The translations under genes were made by a program, and so were the position numbers. From assembly GCA_033065855.1 (NCBI GenBank), contig JAVXUO010002165.1, forward strand, positions 62,001-126,000: DNA of 64,000 bases. The letters run 5' to 3'. The stretch is from Escallonia rubra. Lineage: Eukaryota; Streptophyta; Magnoliopsida; Escalloniales; Escalloniaceae. Below the pieces are notes generated by a model that did not search any database, was not told the origin of the DNA, and worked only from the letters and a program-made list of their open reading frames with translations. Shown here one piece after another: positions 1 to 10,877 of this stretch. Position 1 is the stretch's first letter. Every line of letters begins with the position of its first letter.

Positions 1-386
1 TAATTCCTTGAACTTAAACCTTTTTCTTTTTGTTTCAAATTAGAATTTAATAATTGAATTTTGAAACTTACAAGTGTCGATTGGGAACTGGGGCTGCTAA
101 TGAGATCCTTAATTTCAATTGAGATTTTGAATTTTATATTTAGATTGCAATTCCTGCTCGTGGGTGATGGATGTATAGGTTTCAAATTGAGGTTTGTTGG
201 GATTTTTTATTTTGGATTAAGAAATTGGCAATGCTGAATTGGAGTTATAGTTTCTTGTCCCTTTGGCCCACGTTCATCAGTTTGTTAGGTTTAACTCATT
301 GACGACGATATTTTAAGTAAAATTTTTTTTTGTCTATTAAGTGCCCACCTTAATTTCCCCCCCCCCCCCCCCCCCCCACCCCACCT
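1..386. other. AT-rich sequence without a recognisable gene; poly-C tract
   Basis: AT-rich sequence upstream of guanylate kinase block 1. I see no coding frame or RNA gene. It ends in an uninterrupted run of 21 C at 357-377. A similar C run (16949-16966) sits just left of block 2, so the two blocks may share this edge, although the sequence in between is not clearly alignable. Confidence 0.5.
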
Positions 387-689
387 TTTGCTGTCTTGAG
401 ATGCGGTAGGAAATTACTTGGTACTTTTATTGAAAGGAAATATTTGTTCACCCAAAAAGACCTCATCCAAGGAAATCCAACAATCAACACAGTACCATCT
501 TTCTGTGGCCATTTTAGGAAGTGCTACCCACATTTGTTCTACAAGCACATAGCAAAAGGAGAAGAGCTAGTGACTGAGAGCAGAAATCTAGACACAATAC
601 TCCACACTCCCGAGCCCAAAAAGCATACATATGTTCAAACATCACCCTTCTTCTCCGAGTAATTTCCTACCGCATCTCAAGACAGCAAA
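387..689. repeat. 32-bp perfect inverted repeat at the edge of duplicated block 1
   Basis: The arms are 387-418 and 658-689, exact reverse complements of 32 bp around a 239-bp spacer. In block 2 the equivalent of the right arm is present with a small gap (near 17305-17332), while the left arm is absent. The left arm is therefore specific to copy 1 and lies at the point where homology between the blocks begins (about 417). Confidence 0.8.
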
Positions 690-1030
690 AAAGGGCGAAC
701 TGGGAAAATTTATGAAGATCAAATCTTATAATAACCCACCGTATAAAGATGTCAAAGGATCAAATTTTTAGCTTCGTAGATTTAGAAAGGACCGAATCTT
801 GAATGAATAAACTTAGTTAGTACGGTGTGGAAACATTAGCTCAGCTGTGTGACCCCCCGTTTATGCAATCTGCTGAAGGATCTGCTGCGTATATCTTAAG
901 TCCCCTTGTCCGCAACGGTGCCCCGCCTTTAATTGAGGATAAATCAAGCACAAACCTACACGAACAGATTTTCACATCTTAGAATCACAATACTTATGCA
1001 TTCATTAGGTAAATGGCATTTGCGAGACAC

Positions 1031-3510
1031 TTACAAGTTCCTTGTTTCTTTTTCTTGTTCTGCCATGCTACAGGTTATCAGGATTTTCTGATCAATATTC
1101 GATGCTGAATGGTCTATGGCCAAATCGGTCATTGTATGAGCTGGAATATACATTTTTAATAGCTTCATCAAAATCAACTTACGCAGGAATAAAAACTATC
1201 AGACAAGTCTATCAGAGTCCAAGCCTCACTAGTTCTTCTAAGGAAAGTGATAAAAGAAAGGGACAACTCACTTGATTTTTGTGTAGTATCAACCCCTTCA
1301 TTAAGACCCAAGAGTTTCTACATTAGATGGACGACATTTCAGTTCAACGGGCTTTCGAAAGTAAAAAATATCCCAATGCCATGAAGACCCTAAGATGCTA
1401 TGTCAAGGAGCACAATTTTACCTTAAGACTCTGGTAACAAGTGTCGAGGTTATCGTTTACCAAGATATGATCAAAGAGGCCTGGCGAGTTTCTTTGTTCA
1501 AGCTCTGCCCTAGCGTTTCGTAGTCTCTTTTGGATCTGTTCCTCAGTCTCTGTTCCCCTGTTCAAGTAAACAAAGAGATTCTTATTGGTAAAAAGGAAAT
1601 GCAAGGGCAAGATAGTTCTGAATCTCTCTAGCTTCAGCTCACCTTGCACGAAGGCGCTTCTCAAGCTCCTCAAATGAGGGAGGGCAGATAAAGATGAAAA
1701 TTGCGTCAAGAGAACTAGCCCTCACGGACCTTGCACCTTGAACATGAATGTCAAGGATACATCTCTACATCAAACCACACTAACTATTTCAAGTTGATGG
1801 CATGAAATAACATTCTAATATACGAAGAAGAACACTTTGCCCACGAGAGAGAGTTCAACAAGCATGACAGTAGAACTCGACTCGCTCAGCAATCAGAGTC
1901 ACATAACAAGTCTGATTCCCTGAACTTAGATTGATCCTTCAAGCCACTCATGCAATGAGATAGACATTCAGATCTAGGGTCAATCACACATAAACACCAG
2001 TGTTGGTGTCTATTTGAGGAGTCCAAATTCTCATAAACCACAATAACAATCAAAAAATTCTGTATTATGTCCTATGTTACAGGGTGTACCCAAAGATTCC
2101 TTATTTTTGGATCTCTATTTGATTGTTTAATCCTCCCAACCTCCAATTACTTCCTATATCTACTTGGAAATGTCCAAAAGAAGAAAAAAACAATTTGATG
2201 TTTCGAAACCCCTGAGCACATGCACGTTGTCATTACAAGGGTTTATAGTTAGAAAAGTACTTTTCAGAAAGTAAATAGGATTTTTAAATTTTGAATACAA
2301 GAGAGACAAGAAACAATGCTACACATATACCTTTCCTGCATCAGCAACCACGTCAACAGCTTCTATACTTGTTCCGTAAAGATTTCCATGAACAGAAGAA
2401 ATCTCGAGGAACTTCCCGGCCTTTATTTCTTCTTCCATGACACTTTGCTCCGTGAAATGGTAATGGACCCCCTCCATCTCCTTCTCCCTTGGAGCACGGG
2501 TTGTATGGCTCACCGAAAATCCAAATATTGCTGGGAATTCTTTCATTAGTTTAGATATTAAGGTACCCTTACCCACCCCCGACGGACCACTAATAACAAT
2601 GGGCTTCCCAGCATCTCCTATAACTCCCTTACTCCAAGCAACCACCTCAGTTTCAAATTTCTTCTTTTGATCTCGGACAAATTGAGTGTCCACCTAGCAA
2701 TCCAGATAAGAAATATTTGCGTGACTAAGGACCCAAAAAAGCAGGTAACTAAAAAAACGAAAGGGAATTTAATAACAGCTTTTCTAATTTCCGCGGAGAC
2801 GGATATGATTTTATCCACTGAACAACACGTTTCGGGCTTATGCCTCAAATGCCATTGGACATGACAAATGAAAAGAGGTTTTGGCCTCCCTATATGGCAA
2901 CCTCAAGAAACCAAGCGCAGTCATCAAGGTTGGAATTCTCCTTTACAACCAATATCCGGTCTTCCTTCAGAAGCTTGGCTGAATGGCCGTTAAATGGCTT
3001 GGGCTTTGTTCCCAAAACAGTAGGAATCACCCTACAAATGTAACAGAGAAGTCACTAAACAATGGTCTAAACTGAAGCATTGAAGCAGCAATTCCACAAC
3101 TAGACCCCAAAACTCACCATTCACCAATGGAGTTGTCGAAAATCCGAACTCCAATTGTTGATGTTGATTCATCATCAATTCCACCAATCACATACTAAAA
3201 TAGAAAAAGAGACAGAAATTGCCATGGTGAGTAATACGTATGGTTCAGCAAAGAGCCAAATGCATAGTAACAAAAGATCAAATCGATGAACCGAATCACC
3301 ATACATCTTTGTTGCCAACAATGGTATGTGTTTGGTTGGCTTTTAGTTTCAGATCATATCCATTTAAGAAACTCTCCGGTAGATCATCTACAACGAAAGC
3401 TGGAGCTTCCCCCTAATCACCAGACCAATACAATTAAACCACTACAAGGCAAGCACTTTGATCCATCTATTTTCTCTTTACACCATAAAATTATGTAGTA
3501 AACTCACCGT
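1031..3510 (-). pseudogene. Guanylate kinase paralogue 1, nine exons, start codon lost
   Basis: Guanylate kinase transfers phosphate from ATP to GMP; this family is the plant cytosolic form with a non-catalytic N-terminal extension. Exons on the minus strand: 3508-3510 (start position), 3305-3412, 3118-3194, 2902-3031, 2331-2693, 1643-1764, 1422-1557, 1272-1317, 1031-1140 (stop 1031-1033). All have GT/AG introns and frames that join. Exon 5 holds the P-loop GPSGVGKGT and the GMP-binding region [11 protein letters not shown]. Two defects are visible against copy 2. The initiator, which lies at the very end of exon 1, is ACG instead of ATG, with an in-frame TGA shortly upstream and no in-frame ATG before the P-loop. 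The LDID motif in exon 6 reads LDIH. The rest is intact, so start loss looks recent. ACG initiation or another first exon would rescue it, so pseudogene status is an inference. Confidence 0.7.
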
Positions 3511-4459
3511 AGATGTATGTGTCCCGGTCCCGCAACTCAAATTTAAACCTGATCAACACCATCAAATGGGAGCGGATCAAGACAAAAATGACAAAACCCA
3601 ATCTCAAGATCTTGCATTTTCCATTACGCACTAGCTTGAACATATAGATGAGCAAAGATCACATTGCAAACAACCAAAATCTTATAACAATTGAATATAG
3701 CAATCATCAAATTCAGCACTAGATCGCCCACAACCGCAACCCCAACCCAGATGCCATTTAACATGCCAAATGCAATATACACAAAAACAAGAACCCAAAA
3801 GAAAAAGAGAGAATGAAAGAACCCTTACCATAAACACTTCTTTTATACCTTAAACGAATCCCAAAAAACTGAATAAGGGATAGAAAAACGAAAAAAACAC
3901 ACGCACAAGCTATTAAAATCAGCACAGAAGACATAGGAGCTATTTTTATGCCGTTATCGAAACCCAGAAAATAAAATACGAAACTACCACACACACACAC
4001 AAACTCAAACACACAAGCTATTTAAATCAACAAAAGTTCACCTACGAGATTGATTAAAAAGAAACGCACCTGATTCTAGCTAAAAATAAGAGGATCAATG
4101 TATAGAAGACCTGAAAGAAAGCTAAATGGCGATAACCCAGAAGCTATTTCGCAAGTTTCTTGGTCCTTTTCTTCTGATGGCTGATGGAATTCAATTCAAG
4201 GTTGTAAAAAGGGTCAAGAAAGGGCCCGACTTTGAGTGGGCTTATTCAACTTGAGATCCCTTAAATAAAAGTTTCAAGAGAGAACAAACTTCAAACGGTA
4301 GAAGGCGAAGAGGAATATTAAATTGCAGAAACATTGAGAAGCACAACCCCCATATTTGTAGGCAGCAGAGAGAGAGAGAGAGAGAGAGAGAGTTTCTCAG
4401 AGAGAGGGATGGGGCCAAAAGGAGGGGCCTTTTGGTCGCATTCAGTTCACCGAACTTAG
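3511..4459 (-). promoter_or_regulatory. 5' leader and upstream region of guanylate kinase copy 1
   Basis: Non-coding sequence upstream of the start position on the minus strand. Possible leader exons end at splice donors near 3829 and 4067, as in copy 2. AC and AG simple repeats occur near 3988 and 4370. I cannot identify a TATA box or transcription start with confidence. Confidence 0.35.
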
Positions 4460-4815
4460 ACCCCCGAGGTTGCCGCCGGTGACTGTCGGCAGCCACCTCC
4501 GGCGACTGCAGGCAGCCACCTCCGACAACTGCCGGAGACAACCACTGGCCGGCCGCCTGCCGGCGACCACCGCTGGCACCCACCAGCCACCGCCGGCCAC
4601 CACCACGTCGGCCACCGCTACGCCCCAACATCGCCACCGCAAACCACCACAAAACAAAACTAAAAAAAGAAACTTATCAAAAATCCAAAAAAGAAAACTC
4701 AAAATAAAATTGGATTATCAAACACTTACTTGTTTTTGTAAAAAAAAAAAAAAATTAAACTGCTATTTAAATTTTTTTAAAAAAAACCGAAAACTAATTT
4801 TTTTTTTGTCAAACG
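4460..4815. mobile_element. GC-rich repeat insertion, related to the element at 33256-35187
   Basis: This segment is absent from the matching place in block 2 (about 21410-21425), where flanking sequence is continuous. It starts with CCGCCGG-type minisatellite DNA and ends in T/A-rich sequence finishing in TTTGTCAAACGAA. The same order and terminal sequence recur at 33430-33715 and 35030-35187. I infer a one-sided copy of the same non-autonomous element. The flanking CGAACTTAGACC and CGAAGCCTTAAGACC may be a degenerate target duplication. The open frames across it are by-products of the GC repeat. Confidence 0.6.
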
Positions 4816-5985
4816 AAGCCTTAAGACCACTCCAATTTCTTTTTTCTCAAATTTTCTTTTTCTGGCTTTTCTTTATATATACTGCACATGAAATTTTTTG
4901 GGAGGGGTGCCTGGCTAATGACACTCCCTCCCTCCCTGAATTACTACATACTGTGCATAATTATGTCCTGCAATCTAAAGACTGTCATTACTCATTGTAA
5001 GAGTGTCGATGAATTTGTTTTTTGAGGATTTGAATTCTCTAGTTTGGGACATTCTCTAGTATCTTAAACTTTTAGAATAGATGTCAAACTAACACAAAAA
5101 CTTAAGATTACTGATGGGCAAGTGGGCTGAGCGGCCACGCAAAAAGGTGGAGGTTACCTTATTGGAGAAAAATTGGCAGTAGTTGTAGCTGAAAGTGATG
5201 TTCTAATGATACAAATAATTGCAATGATCATGAAGTATTACTAGCTAACGCAGTTGATAAAGTCTCTTAACAACGTACTAAAAGCTCAGATTGATTCATG
5301 CTAACACAAGATAGATAAGATTCGTGGCCCCTATGGTGCAGCTCAAGGCCAAGTGTCCACTTGACAAACAAAATTACAGGGAATAGAATATGGTGGGGGT
5401 ATTGGGTGAAGGGGGTGTTGGGGGTGGAGAAAGCAATGTGACATTGGCCTAATATTTGAATTCTCGTTCTTCAATTAGTAGTATGGAAGTAGTTCAGACC
5501 ACAAGCTCGTCAGTAGTCCTTTTGAAAAGTGTTGTTATAATGCTTGAAGAAACCAATTATATAACTACATAAAGGTATTTACTTTAAGAAAGAAAAAAAA
5601 ACTACATAAAGTGTAATATATTTCCCGTGTACCGGGAGTTTGGCTAAAGTATTGTGGCCAACTTAAAAAGTTAAAACAGATCTAAACACCACTAATCAAC
5701 CTTTAATGGAAGTCCTTTTTTTTGGGACAATAGATGTGTTAAAAGAGCAAACATAACAAACAAGTCGACAAAATCTCGATTTTTGCTAAAAAGAATACAA
5801 CAACCACGGCCATAAGAGAACCCTGCCAATATCGCGAGCAAAGCTAGCTAACCTATGGAATACACCATTTTTAGATCTCCACGGAAACTAAATGAGCAAC
5901 TTGCGCCACGCCTCATGAGATGAAAGCAGTTCTTTAGCACAACATCCATTTCGTTAAGAAGGAAAGCACGCTTTGTTTGTATATC
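4816..5985. other. Shared non-coding sequence of block 1
   Basis: Aligns with block 2 (21430-21715 and 22679-23756). No coding frame or RNA gene is recognisable. Relative to block 2 there is a junction at about 5030, where roughly 960 bp present in block 2 is missing. Confidence 0.6.
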
Positions 5986-6450
5986 TTTTTTTTTTTTTGA
6001 CATTAAGAGAATTGCATTGAAATTAAAATAAATTTATTTGGTCGTATGGTCATAAACATATTACAAACAAGACATAAAAGTGGATCCAAATATAGTTTAT
6101 GAGGCACAATACAAAACATCTATGTACTCCATCATAACAAAAAAAGAGCACTAACGCCTCAAATGGATATCAATCCAGTCCTGGTAGACATCTGTACGAG
6201 CTTGACATGTAAAAGTAGTTAGGAGTTTGGCTTCCTTCAAAATATGCTGACCAGCCCTTTTCAGTACTAAAGTGATGGTAGTCGGTTACTATATGGCAAA
6301 AGTCATAGATGATAGGTGGCACGGTATCCAAGATATTCTTAAGTTGACAGAAGAGGGTCTGTATATCAATGAAGGAAAAGGAATCATCTAATTCTGAGGC
6401 ATATAGAAGCGCTTGTTTGGCGGTATGGGACTCCGCAAAAAGGGTGCAGA
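5986..6450 (-). mobile_element. LINE 3' end fragment (RNase H tail), minus strand
   Basis: On the minus strand the sequence reads as the end of a LINE-type RNase H domain (residues such as RTDVYQDWIDIHL), then a 3' untranslated region and a poly-A tract seen as poly-T at about 5987-5998. The frame is broken. The same fragment is in block 2 (23757-24215), so insertion preceded the duplication. The reading as RNase H rests on weak, degenerate similarity. Confidence 0.5.
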
Positions 6451-6783
6451 CACTCTAAATTTGACAATATTTTAGAATATAACAATAAACTGCACAATAT
6501 AAGAATATACATAAATTCCTTAAATAAAAAATAGCACCTGTGGGGCTGCGGTATATATTTATTGCAAGGTTTGTTTGGGCCAAGAAATTTAGTAGCCCGA
6601 AATTATTAGGTGTTATTATCCAAAGAACCCAAAAAAAACTGAATGAAAAGTTGTTTCTTGCATGTATTGATTAGACTTGTTTAGTCATTTTGAAGAATAC
6701 CTTGTCTCCATTTGGATATTAAATTTCCTTTGTGGTAACCATTATTTGACTGTATTCAATCCTGCTGTAAGCCCGGGGGGGGA

Positions 6784-6784
<1 letters not shown>
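6451..6784. other. Non-coding spacer
   Basis: AT-rich DNA shared with block 2 (about 24216-24356). Nothing recognisable. Confidence 0.4.

Positions 6785-6860
<76 letters not shown>
6785..6860. repeat. (GA)n microsatellite
   Basis: A nearly pure GA repeat of about 75 bp. The corresponding site in block 2 (about 24356-24387) has a shorter tract, so repeat number has changed since duplication. The open frame of alternating Arg-Glu here is an artefact of the repeat. Confidence 0.95.
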
Positions 6861-6862
<2 letters not shown>

Positions 6863-6924
6863 GTCTAGTGTATAAGTTGACTTCTTTCACTTGGAGAAGT
6901 ATTTTATCAGCAAAAATATGTATT

Positions 6925-7585
6925 AGAAACACGTATTAGATGGAGAGTTGAAAATGGAGCGCAAATACAAATCTGGAACGAGAAATGGCTCCCTTGTCTA
7001 TATACTTTTATGATCAAAACACATGTGAACACGTTGCCTAAGGATACAAAGGTGGCAGCTCTCATAGATCACCAAAGCAAGCGATGAAAAACAGGTCTTA
7101 TAGAGAGAATTTTCTGGCCAGAAGAAGCTCAATTGATACAGAATATCCCCTTTGGCTCTTACTCGAATAAGGATAGACAAATTTGGCATTTTGGAAAGAA
7201 TTGTTACTTTTAAGTGAAAAATGCATACCGCCTAATCATGGATCCCAAGTTGATACTCAAGCATGGGGCATCACCTACAGAATCAAGTGAACAAGCATCC
7301 ACGTCTTGGAAGTTTCTATGGCAGTTAAACATTCCGAATAAGATCAAGATATTCGGATGGCGTGCATGTTCGAACATTCTCCCAACACAGACAACCTTGT
7401 TAAAAGAAAGGTCACTCGAGACACAACATGTCCTGTTTGTGGGATTCAAGGGGAATCCTCTTATCACTCAAAACACAACATGTCATGCACTAGTTTTGAT
7501 AAGAGAGGTACTACCAGTTGTAATGCCCTCCATCCTAAGGGATTGTAACATTTTCAATCAATAATATCGCTATCTTTCGGAATTT
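6925..7585 (+). mobile_element. LINE fragment with reverse-transcriptase zinc-binding domain, internally deleted
   Basis: The sequence matches a plant LINE downstream of the reverse transcriptase: RW-VGNGA-IW--KWLP, then WKFLWQLNIPNKIKIFGWR (zf-RVT), then TCPVCGIQGES with its CxxC pair, all with frame breaks. It then jumps at about 7470-7505 straight to the terminal ALHPKGL / NIFNQ-like end. Copy 2 has the whole RNase H domain here (28330-28790), so an internal deletion removed it from copy 1. It ends in an AATAA-rich 3' end near 7565. Confidence 0.8.
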
Positions 7586-7913
7586 TTTTTTTGACTTCTC
7601 TGAAAAACAATAATTTTCATATGCACAAAAGACCATTTAAGTTTAAACAAAAAAAAAAAAACGTCGCGTAGTTTGTAAGGAACTCTAGAGGGAGCCATTT
7701 TCTGATTTTGACATGAAGCAACAATTTGATCATTTGCAACGCTTTCAAAACATATTAAAATAGATGTGTGTGAGCATGCGCGCACAAAAGGGAGAAAAAC
7801 CACTACCTGTGAAAGAGTAGATTCCATGAATCTAATTCCTTTGCCACCGTGAAGGCCGTGTCGCCCAAAGTTGACGAGAAAAGGACCCCCACAAACATTA
7901 GCCTATATATGGA
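7586..7913. other. Shared spacer at the right end of block 1
   Basis: Aligns with 28816-29143 of block 2. No coding content. Homology to block 2 stops where the truncated copia LTR begins. Confidence 0.6.
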
Positions 7914-8656
7914 GGGAAGAGAGAATCCCACATTGAAGAATTAAAGCCAATGTTGTCTCATTATAAGGCTTAGCCTTGAGCTAAGGGTTGGGCCCCTTGA
8001 GGGTATCCATGTTTTGTAAGAAGGGATGACCTAGGTTAACCCAAGGTCTACCACATGCGCGCCGCCCACCCCGTCCCGCTCCGTGGCCGTGGCTTGAGCT
8101 TGGGCCCATTAGGCTTTATTCTTTTTGGGACAAAAATAGTTTAAATAAATAAATTTTATTTATTTATTTTCTTTTCGAAAAGTTGTGCCCTTTCCAGCTT
8201 GCAGTTTTTTTCTGTGAAGAGTTGCACCCCCCAGTTAAATACTATGTGTATAAAAACGAGTTAGTTACAGAAGTTAATAAATTAATCCCGAAATTTCGCT
8301 CTTCTGAGATTCTATCCGTTTTTCCTTTGTCCGAAAGAAAGACTTCTGCTTTTGTTTTTGGTTCGCCGTGTCTGCAAATTTGGAGTGCTCCTATTTCAGA
8401 CGTTGCTGTTGTATCATGGGAGGCTTTTCATCAAGAGACCGTTAGCACCGTTGCGGGACGAATAAAGTCTTAAGGACAGTGAATCAAATTCACACCTCGG
8501 CTCTTCTGTTCCTATTCTGCATTTCTTGTTGTGAGTTATTACAAATAGTTCTTTCCAGTTTACGTTATTAGTGTTTTGTAACGTTAGGCTTTGCATGCTA
8601 GTAATATTTTTCAAACTGTTATCTACACAAGTATACATAAAGCTATATTTCCAACA
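7914..8656 (+). repeat. 5' LTR of copia element, 5'-truncated
   Basis: Matches 13939-14687 of the 3' LTR nearly throughout, including the conserved end ATTTCCAACA. The first 199 bp of the LTR (the counterpart of 13740-13938) are missing. The probable promoter element GTATAAAAAC is at about 8248. The sequence following the LTR (ATCTTAAGAATTTATT) is not the usual initiator-Met primer site, so the primer tRNA is unclear. Confidence 0.9.
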
Positions 8657-8886
8657 ATCTTAAGAATTTATTCCGCACTTTGTGTTGCATGTGTAGATAC
8701 AGTGTTTTCAAAACAGTGATTTCAAAATTCGTTTCATATTTGATTCTGCAGTACTTTATACTAAAATTATTTTCAGTTTCTGAATTTAATTTTAGTGATT
8801 ACTATACTCTGTTTTGGTTATAGTTTTTTGTGTTAGACTGAACTGTTTATTAATTGTTGTTATAATCTGTTGATAGATTTACAACA

Positions 8887-9790
8887 ATGGCTACTAGCGA
8901 AACCATTCCCGAAAGTGGATCGGTTCATCCTAACGTGCAACATGGTGGTGGGACTGTATATGCGATGCCTTATGTTGCACCTGCTCATGGTTCCGTTGGA
9001 CTTGGTGAAAGACCGAAAAAGTTCAACGGAAAAGATTTTAAGAGGTGGCAACAAAAGATGCTATTTTACTTGACCACTCTTAACTTGGCAAGGTTCTTGC
9101 AAGAGGATGCACTAGATCTTGGTGAAAATCCTGACCGGCAAACAGTGGATGCTTGGAAGCATTCAGATTTCTTGTGCAAGAACTACATCCTCAATGGATT
9201 GGACAATGCGTTGTATAACGTATACAATCCAATGGTCAATGCGAAAGCATTGTTCGAATTCTTGGAAAAGGAAATACAAAACGGAAGATGCTGGCTCAAA
9301 GAAATTTGTAGTCGACAAATTCCTTGATTTCAAGATGGTGAATTCCAAGACTGTGATTAGTCAAGTCCAAGAGTTTCAGCTAATTCTGCATGATATTCGT
9401 GCGGAAAGGATGGTACTTGGAGAGTCTTTTCAAGTGGCTGCTTTGATCGAAAAATTGACACCTACTTGAAAAGATTTCAAGAATTATTTGAAGCATAAAC
9501 GTAAGGAGATGAAGCTCGAGGATTTGATTGTGAGATTGAGGAAGATAATCGCCAGTCCGAGAAGAAGGCCGGTAATTATCATCAAGAAGCCAAGGCTAAT
9601 GTGGTCAAGCAAGGTCCGTCAAAGAAGAGGAAACTTTCCGAATCGGATGGTCCAAGTGGAGCAAATGGCTCAAATTCCAAGGGCGGTGATAAAAAAGGAA
9701 GTTCAGTGGGAATTGCTATGTGTGCGACAAGCCAGGCCATCGAGCTAAGGATTGCTACAGTCGCAAGAACAAAGGAAAGAAAGGAAAGCA
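8887..9790 (+). pseudogene. copia gag (capsid/nucleocapsid) remnant
   Basis: The nucleic-acid packaging polyprotein part of the element. It starts MATSETIPESG and has the plant copia gag core (RPKKFNGKDFKRWQQKMLFY) and a zinc knuckle CYVCDKPGHRAKDC at 9714-9755 (Cys-x2-Cys-x4-His-x4-Cys). The reading frame shifts near 9288 and again before the knuckle, and a TGA replaces a conserved Trp near 9467, so no full-length protein can be made. Confidence 0.85.
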
Positions 9791-9890
9791 TTCTCAAGCC
9801 AACGTGACGGAAGTTACCAAAATTACCGAGGAGGTTACAGATTTAAGCTTATTTGCGGTGGTATCTGAAGTCAACTTGGTTGGAAATCCC

Positions 9891-10877
9891 AAACAATGGT
9901 GGGTAGACACGGGCGCTACTCGACATATGTGATTCGAACGAAGTATGTTTACTACATATGAGAGCGCCAACAATGAAAATCTATTCATGGGAAACTCTTC
10001 CTCTTCAAAGCTGCAAGGGATGGGCAAGGTGGTCTTAAATATGACATCCGACAAAGAGTTGAGTCTCAACAATGTGCTTCATGTGCCAGACATTCGGAAG
10101 AATCTAGTGTCAGGCTCATTGTTGAGTAAGAATGGTTTCAAGCTAGTGTTTGAGAGTGATAAATTTGTACTCATTAAAAGTGGGATGTTTGTAGGAAAAT
10201 GGTACTTATGTGATGGTCTTTTTAAGTTAAATGTAATGACCATCGTGCCTAAAGTTGTACCAAATTCCAATATTAATAAAAATATTTCTTCTGCTTACTT
10301 GTTGGAATCTCCTAATTTATGGCATCGTAGATTAGGTCATGTGAATTATGGTTCCATACAAAAGCTAGTGAAAAATGGATTTTTGCCTAAAATGAATTTT
10401 GACTCACATAACGCATGTGAAATTTGTGTTGAAGCTAAAATTGCAAAAACGTCTTTCAAGTCAATTGAAAGAAGTACGGAACCTTTAAGTCTAATTCATA
10501 GTGATATATGTGACTTAAAGGTGGTACAATCTAGAGGAGGAAAAAAGTATTTTATTGATGATTGTACTAGATTTTGTTATTTATATTTGCTTAGAAGCAA
10601 GGATGAAGCCTTGGAAGCATTTATGCAATACAAAATTGAGGTTGAAAATCAACTTAGCAAGAAAATCAAAGTACTAAGAAGTGATAGAGGTGGAGAATAT
10701 ATTTTCCCTCTTGAAAAATTTTGTGCCGATCACGGAATCATTCATGAGACCACGACACCGTATGCGCCTCAGTCAAATGGAATTGCTGAGGGAAAAAATC
10801 GTACTTTAAAGAAAATGATGAATGCTTTGTTGATAAATTCTGGACTACTGGATAACTTTTGGGGGAAGCGGTCTTAA
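9891..10877 (+). pseudogene. copia protease and integrase remnant
   Basis: The aspartic protease motif WWVDTGATRH lies at about 9897-9929, followed by a stop. From 9945 a 310-codon frame holds the GAG-pre-integrase zinc motif ([13 protein letters not shown] ... CEICVEAK) and the integrase core: the first Asp in HSDICDL, the second in RSDRGGEY, and the Glu in [14 protein letters not shown]. The frame shifts at about 10860, just before the region where integrase continues. Confidence 0.9.

Larger units (their letters stand above)
417..7913. repeat. Segmental duplication block 1 (guanylate kinase block)
   Basis: Homologous along its length to 17058-29143. It carries, in the same order, a guanylate kinase gene, shared non-coding sequence, a minus-strand LINE 3' end, a GA microsatellite and a plus-strand LINE fragment. 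Compared with block 2 it has an extra repeat insertion at about 4460-4815 and lacks about 960 bp found at 21716-22678, the SINE at 23176 and the hAT element at 24673. It ends where a truncated copia LTR begins. Confidence 0.85.

Noticed and set aside
4470-5000. 176-codon open frame (Pro/Thr/Ala-rich)
   Set aside because: Spans a block-1-specific repeat insertion and poly-A tracts; not conserved in block 2.
6677-6868. Open frame ending in alternating Arg-Glu
   Set aside because: GA microsatellite artefact.
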